Origin: Cynocephalus volans | Taxonomy: Eukaryota; Chordata; Mammalia; Dermoptera; Cynocephalidae | Assembly: GCF_027409185.1 (NCBI RefSeq) | Contig: NC_084469.1 | Span: forward strand, 99,263,835 to 99,327,834 | DNA: 64,000 nt | Direction: 5' to 3' | The notes under the pieces: generated by a model | Seen by the model: the letters and a program-made list of their open reading frames with translations, nothing else | Database searches by the model: none | What the model was told of the DNA's origin: nothing | Part shown: piece after piece, positions 59,949 to 64,000 of the stretch | How the letters are laid out: every line of letters begins with the position of its first letter | How positions within the stretch are numbered: the first letter of the stretch is position 1 | Position numbers and translations under genes: made by a program

Positions 59949-60240
59949 CTGGCTTTGGAAGAACTACCAATATGTACTGGCTTTTCTCTTTGCCATTGGA
60001 GAAATCAACAGCAGCCCCCACTTGCTCCCCAACATGTCCCTGGGTTTCAGTCTCTACAACGCCTTTAATGGTGACCAAGAAAACTTAGAGAAGGCCCTGT
60101 TTGGGCTCTCGGGAAGGAACCAGATTCTGCCAAATTACAACTGCCAGAAACACAAAAAATCGGTTGCCATCGTTGCAGGAACCATGCCAGCATTTTCAGA
60201 ACAAATTGGATCACTTCTGGAGCTCTACAAAATCCCACAG
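59949..60240 (+). CDS. Vomeronasal type-2 receptor, exon 2
   Basis: A 292-nt exon (acceptor TTTAG at 59,948, donor GTAAGT) encodes the start of the Venus-flytrap ligand domain of a class C GPCR: NYQYVLAFLFAIGEIN, then LPNMSLGFSLYN, and PNYNCQKHKKSVAIVAGT, ending SLLELYKIPQ. These are signature words of V2R exon 2, and the length is standard for the family. V2Rs sit in basal vomeronasal sensory neurons and detect peptides and proteins. The frame is open and phase 0 at the donor. Exon 1 was not found. Confidence 0.93.
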
Positions 60241-61384
60241 GTAAGTGGGTTGTGACTTCCAGGGAGAGAAGATCAGATCTTCTTCAGTGTCATTCCCTCC
60301 CGCCTGATTAAACAGGAAAAAGGAAGGTGGGGGACATATCCCTCAACAGATCCCAGACAATTCCTTGGTTTGTGAGATTAGCTATAGTGAGCAAAAAGAA
60401 GGAGAATTGTGATGGATACTGTGAAGTTCCATCTAGATCCTCAGGCACAACGTATCCATCCCCAAGCAACTAGGAAATACCAGCTGCTGAAAGTTCACAT
60501 CTGGGTGCCTTGCAGGAAATGTCTGTAACCACAGGGAACTGCCTGTTCCAGAACAGCCCTCCTTGGGGAGTAGCCAGAGGCCAGCGACTCACTGATATAG
60601 GCATGCAAAGTCCTGACCCCCTTGCCTCATTTTCAGATAATAATTAAGTGCCCTACCAACTGGCTGAGATTCAGTGACATCTGTATTGTTATTCAGCGTC
60701 CCTCTCTGCTCAATTCCCATAAAGGTATCTCACGAGCACCCTATGAAGACATATGCAACTCTCCACCTCACAGTCTCTTTCCCAAAGTCCCAACCTAAGA
60801 CAAGCAGAAGTCAAGAGCTATTCATGCCAAAGAAGACAACATTAGCTTAGGAGAATTCTGTTCTGGAAGAATTATTTTTTTATAAAATCAGAGAGGGCTG
60901 GTGATTGCACTCTTCAAGATAACATAGGTTATGCTGTGGTCATAAATTAAATTGAACATATGCAGATAATAATACAGTACATATTTATTTCTATCTCAGA
61001 GTTCACATCTGTGAAAGAAAAATCTGAGGCACAATAAAATTTTAAAGAGTTTATTTGAGTGAGAAGTAATTCATAAATTGGGTAACGTCAATGACAGAAA
61101 GTTAGAGGGAAGCACTTATTGGAGAAATGTGGAAGTAAAATAAAGAAATCTGGTTGATTTACAGTTACATACTTATCTCTTTTTGGGGGCATGATCTTGT
61201 TGGAAAGTCCCTAGTCACATAATATGTTAGTCGGCTGCTTATGATTGGATGGGGTTAAGTCTTATTTCTGTCTAACATAAGCATTTACCGGAAAGGACCA
61301 AGTTAAGTTTCAATTGTATTTGCAATTAGGATCCAAGTCAGGTGTCATTTATGTTTGCGATTTAAACTAGATTGAAGCTATTTT

Positions 61385-61660
61385 TTATTTTAATTTATTT
61401 TCATTATACATGTTTACAGGGTACAGTTTGTTGTTTCAATGCATACATATACTGTATAATGATCTAATCAGCATAGTATATCTATCACCTAAACATTTAT
61501 CATTTCTTTGTGGTTATACCATTCAAGATCCTCTTTCCTGGCTACCTCGAAATATACAACACAATATTATTTGCTATTGTCATCCCAGAGCACCGGAGCG
61601 TGTTCTTCCTGTCTCACTCCATCTTTGTAAATTCGTACCCATCTACCCAGCTTTCCCAGG
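61385..61660 (-). mobile_element. Antisense L1 3'-UTR fragment in the V2R intron
   Basis: TACATGTTTACAGGGTACAG, TAATCAGCATAGTATATCTATCACC and CCTGGCTACCTCGAAATATACAACACAATATT follow the reverse L1 3'-UTR order. Confidence 0.7.
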
Positions 61661-62242
61661 CCGTCCCTCCTCCTTCCCTTTCCCTGCCTCTGGTAATCAC
61701 TAGTCTACTCTCTTTCTCTCTTTTTATCACTCTTCTTTTACTTTATTTTTAGATTGTCTATTATTAAGGTTTTCTTTGCTCAGGAATTTTTCAAGCCAGG
61801 TCTTTATTTTAATTTTACTTCAACACATCCAACAATGATTACTGGGGGAAGGGGGCCTTTGTCCCACAAGTCAAACAGGACAAAGATGACGGAATCACCG
61901 CCATCATGTGTCATCTGAAACTCGTGTCTTCTCCAGTTCCCATCACAGACAGGGAAAACACATGGATATCTTACACATTTTCTTTTATGCTTTGTCCTGG
62001 AAGTGATACCATTGGTTACATCTAGTCACAAATTCATTTCTAAACTCAAGAAGGTGGGGAAACACAGTCTCGTGTGTGCCCAGAATGAGGTGAGAACTGT
62101 GTAAATGTCCCCATGGTAGTTATTCATACTATTCACCAAAATTCTGTTCCCTCTCCCTCTTACACAGAGAATTCTTTCACTCCCTCCTCAAAGAAAACAA
62201 CCCGAATCCCACTAATCATGATGTTTTCCTTTTCTTATTCAG

Positions 62243-63049
62243 ATCACATATGGTCCTTTTCACCCCAACCTGAATGATAAAGACCAGTTTCCAACTCTCT
62301 ATCAGATGGCCACCAAGGACAGTATCCTGGTTCATGGAATAATTCAGTTATTGCTGCATTTTGGCTGGACCTGGGTGGAGGTCTTTATCTCAGATGATAT
62401 AAAAGGAGAGCAGTTCCTGTGGGAGCTGAAATCAGAGATGGTAAAGAAAGGCATCTGCGTGGGCTTCACAGCAAAGTTCCCTGCTGCGGGGACAAAACCA
62501 ATGAAAAACCATTTGGTGTTCATGAGCAAGATGGGAGTTTCATCAGCAAGTGTGTTCATAATGTGTGCTGATGCTGAGACTTTCGTGATCCTGGACATGG
62601 TGCAAAAACTCTATCTAACTAGGGGGAAGATGTGGATTATAACAACAAAGTGGTATGTTGATTTGTACGAGATGGTGAATGCACTGCGGCCTCTTCACGG
62701 AAGCCTCTCATTTTCACGTCAGAAGAGGGAAATCCCTGGTTTCAAACACTTTCTTAAGACACTTAACTCTTCCAGATACACAGAATACTATTACTTCCGT
62801 CAATTCTGGTGTGAAAGTTTGGATTGCGTATCTGGTGAGATGAAATGTAAAGAACTTGAAGACTGCCCACAAAATTCTTCCTTAGAGCTTAAGCGAGGAA
62901 ATATCGACATGATGACTGTATTTGACTCCAGTTACCTCATCTGCAATGCTGTATATGCTGTGGCCCAAGCCCTCCACAAAATGCTCTTGGCAAAAACAGA
63001 AAAGGGATTAATAATACATGCAGATCAATCTGTGCTTCTCCCCTGGCAG
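62243..63049 (+). CDS. Vomeronasal type-2 receptor, exon 3
   Basis: The 807-nt exon (269 codons) follows a TTATTCAG acceptor and ends TGGCAG|GTAAAC. It opens ITYGPFHPNLNDKDQFPTLY and continues LLLHFGWTWVEVFISDD, then a cysteine cluster (FWCESLDC..., MKCKELEDCPQNSSLE) and ICNAVYAVAQALHKMLL to LLPWQ. This is the long exon of the V2R extracellular domain and shows no stop or frameshift. It joins exon 2 at phase 0. The intron between (2.0 kb) contains an antisense L1 scrap at 61,385-61,660. Confidence 0.95.
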
Positions 63050-63957
63050 GTAAACCTCTTCCAGATGCAGGATTTGTATTAACAAACTAATGGCCTCTGA
63101 GGGTTTTCTGTTGAGATACAGCATCATGACCATGATTGCATCTCAGGGTCAACAGGATAGGTCAAAATGAGTAGAGGATTCTTTCACATTGCATAGAGTT
63201 TTATGTGTAATTCTTGAGTATATATTTTAAAAATCCTGTCTTCAGTGAAGCTTCAATTTTAAAGTATTTATTTAGCAATTATCAAAAAATTTTCCAAAGG
63301 TGGTAAAAAGAGCTGTATGTTATGACCCAACAATGACTTATGACAAAACATAGGGAGGTCAAAAATGGAGACAGTTTGTGTTTTTCTTTAGTAAACCATG
63401 ATATCCTAAAGTGACTCTAGAAAATGGACTTACTGAGCTACCACTTGTGATAACTGAGCTACAACTTGCTATAACTCACAGAGATATAACACTCTGACAA
63501 ATACAAGATATATTTTTATTTGCTAAGCGTGCAACATCATGGAACCATGGATTATGATCTCAACTATACATATGAGAACACTCATGATGGATGTAAGATT
63601 CTGGGAACACTCCCATTGAAAACATATTTGCCTGGATGTTAGAATCCCCATGTTGTGCCCTTTAATGTACAAGGATTCACTTCCAAAAGCCTGAAGAAAT
63701 TTTATTGGTCAGAGTTATACCAAAGCCCGTGTCTAAGCCAATTCTGGGAGGTGATACACTTGGATTCTTTTATTCCCCCACTTATCTCATGGCCAAGGAA
63801 GAGCCCAAGACATGATGGCCCCTCAAACAAAACTGAGCACCCGCTCAAAATAAGTCCCGAGGGTGGAAGGTGGGGGAAAAATGTTTGTTTGGTAGACATG
63901 GGTCTTTAACCTCTAAATTGAATTTACTCCTTATTTCCAAATTTGCCTCTCCCCTAG

Positions 63958-64000
63958 CTTCATCCATTTCTGAGGAATATTCAATTTACAAACAAAATTG
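63958..64000 (+). CDS. Vomeronasal type-2 receptor, exon 4, start only
   Basis: After CCCCTAG the sequence reads LHPFLRNIQFTNKI in the phase set by exon 3. This is the typical beginning of V2R exon 4 (LHPFL..I.F.N). The exon is cut by the window edge. The cysteine-rich linker and seven-helix exons are expected to the right. The intron 63,050-63,957 holds no other feature. Confidence 0.9.

Noticed and set aside
62344-62598. Minus-strand 84-codon frame
   Set aside because: It is the shadow of V2R exon 3.

Overview
The window is nuclear DNA of a placental mammal: split genes with GT-AG introns, processed pseudogenes, L1 LINEs, MIR, MER5/MER20, Tigger and MaLR repeats. Short tRNA-derived SINEs (monomers and head-to-tail dimers without a 7SL or long tRNA-unrelated body) resemble the CYN family of colugos (Dermoptera), so a flying lemur such as Galeopterus is the best guess. 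That rests on remembered family features and needs a repeat-library search.

Layout: 1-4,480 holds part of a GOLGA2 (GM130)-like golgin locus on the plus strand, with one 60-nt exon present four times in ~377-bp tandem units. 4,900-6,380 is a T-poor, A/C/G-rich simple satellite. 6,400-16,000 is intergenic, with old L1, a SINE monomer, MaLR LTR, MIR, MER20 and a CpG island near 12 kb. 16.1-18.5 kb is a decayed C2H2 zinc-finger exon. A second CpG island with a 20-bp tandem array lies at 20.3-21 kb. 23.76-25.80 kb and 49.59-51.17 kb are two copies of a composite, non-autonomous L1-derived element. 26.4-27.05 kb (minus) is a NUS1 retrocopy. 29.8-31.6 kb (minus) is an apparently intact two-exon MBD3L2-like gene. 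31.7-42 kb is mostly L1, SINE and LTR-like sequence. 42.5-44.9 kb is a TFIP11 retropseudogene. 46-48.6 kb has LTRs, including a clean solo LTR nested in a MaLR LTR. 53.5-57.9 kb (minus) is a young, nearly complete L1 ORF2. 59.9-64.0 kb (plus) has three in-frame exons of a vomeronasal type-2 receptor that runs off the right edge.

Probable living genes are the MBD3L2-like gene and the V2R; the golgin locus is likely degenerate. The genes do not form a pathway. The main novelty candidate is the composite element: L1 5'-UTR-like head with a YY1-type start, GC-rich VNTR of ~80-bp units (about nine versus three), a scrap of L1 endonuclease sequence and an L1 3' end. Both copies share the same joints and each is flanked by its own target-site duplication.
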